Positions 5,620 to 5,940 of a stretch of 5,940 bases of DNA are shown here, in pieces (the stretch's first letter is position 1; every line of letters starts with the position of its first letter). The stretch is from positions 1,170-7,109 of the forward strand of contig QHXD01000292.1 of the NCBI GenBank assembly GCA_003223895.1, in the 5' to 3' direction. Made by a program: the position numbers and the translations under genes. The notes under the pieces were generated by a model. It worked only from the letters and a program-made list of their open reading frames with translations. It was not told the DNA's origin and did no database searches. Source of the stretch: Acidobacteriota bacterium. GTDB taxonomy: Bacteria > Acidobacteriota > Terriglobia > 20CM-2-55-15.

Positions 5620-5940
5620 TTAGCGGGAAATCTTGAGAGTGGCTTCCAGACGGTTGCCGGCGGCCTGGTGGGCGAGGACGTGCCACGCTTTTTCGGCAAC
5701 GACACTGCCGGCCTCGAGCGGCGGCAAACCTGCGGAATAGATATTGGAAATAACCGTGTATTCGAAACGGATATCCGGATTGTTGCTGAACGCGGCCGCT
5801 TTGTTTTGCGCATCGGCATCCAGCAGTTGGTAGACCAGGTAGGCCGAAAGACTTCGCGACGCCAGTGCGTCGCCACCCGGACGTTCGCCGATCAGGAGTA
5901 TCACCAACCTGGCCTTTAGACGTTCGGCGATGTCCTCGGC
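5620..5940 (-). CDS. eutC: Ethanolamine ammonia-lyase small subunit EutC, C-terminal part (runs off the right edge)
   Basis: The frame is open from the right edge to the TAA at 5620-5622, giving 106 residues with no start codon needed inside the window. EutC is the light subunit of the adenosylcobalamin-dependent lyase that splits ethanolamine into acetaldehyde and ammonia; it helps bind the cobalamin together with EutB. The recognisable blocks are LIGERPGG at residues 16-23 of the fragment, SLSAYLVY at 30-37 and ISNIYSAGLPPLEA at about 67-80. Between the last two there are about 13 more residues than I expect from the E. coli-type protein, and the usual cysteine before ISNI is a valine. It lies tail to tail with the lipoprotein gene, 12 bp apart, so it is a separate transcription unit. 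EutB would be expected further upstream on the same strand, beyond the window. A GTG at 5905-5907 is internal, not the start. Confidence 0.85.
   Translation of the reverse strand, partial: AEDIAERLKARLVILLIGERPGGDALASRSLSAYLVYQLLDADAQNKAAAFSNNPDIRFEYTVISNIYSAGLPPLEAGSVVAEKAWHVLAHQAAGNRLEATLKISR

Noticed and set aside
5605..5622. Bidirectional terminator between the lipoprotein gene and eutC
   Set aside because: Only 12 bases separate the stop codons, and no stable stem with a T run is visible there or just beyond.
5668..5919. 83-residue + strand frame and a second - strand frame (5562-5876) at the right end
   Set aside because: Both overlap the EutC frame, which carries the recognisable GERPG, SLSAYL and SNI motifs; they are shadows.

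Overview
The window looks like chromosomal DNA of a Gram-negative (diderm) bacterium of moderately high G+C. The gene types suggest an Acidobacteria-like or similar soil or sediment lineage, but this is inference from gene content and protein style, not a phylogenetic result. An inner-membrane MCE/Mla lipid transporter together with a predicted outer-membrane lipoprotein argues for two membranes.

Layout: (1) Positions 3-71 may be the last 22 codons of an unidentified + strand gene. (2) Positions 119-1736, - strand, encode one ABC-F ATPase broken into two pieces by a single extra base near 1066-1067. Removing that base restores an uninterrupted 538-residue protein with two complete nucleotide-binding domains and the basic interdomain linker. 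(3) Positions 1737-1912 form a divergent intergenic region. It holds a good ribosome-binding site and a possible promoter for the ABC-F gene, and an 8-bp inverted repeat whose right arm runs into the GTG start of the next gene. (4) Positions 1913-5607, + strand, are a tightly packed five-gene operon: STAS-domain protein, MlaE-type permease, MlaF-type ATPase, MlaD-type MCE protein with a long helical tail, and an ABC-transport auxiliary (PqiC/YmbA-like) lipoprotein. Three of the four junctions overlap, and the fourth has a 9-bp gap with a strong Shine-Dalgarno sequence. (5) From 5620 to the right edge, - strand and convergent with the operon, is the C-terminal part of ethanolamine ammonia-lyase small subunit EutC.

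How the genes work together: permease and ATPase form the inner-membrane ABC core, the MCE protein is anchored in that membrane and projects into the periplasm, the STAS protein is the likely cytoplasmic regulator of the ATPase (MlaB role), and the lipoprotein is the likely outer-membrane partner. No MlaC-like soluble carrier is encoded next to them. With the extended MCE tail, this suggests a bridge or tunnel design (PqiB/PqiC-like) rather than the MlaC shuttle design; that is inference.

No RNA gene, CRISPR array, insertion sequence or convincing intrinsic terminator was seen. Most of the window consists of recognisable families. The points most worth a second look are the ABC-F frameshift, the in-frame 19-residue repeat in the MCE tail, the STAS-first Mla operon ending in a lipoprotein, the inverted repeat at the operon start, and the insertion in EutC.
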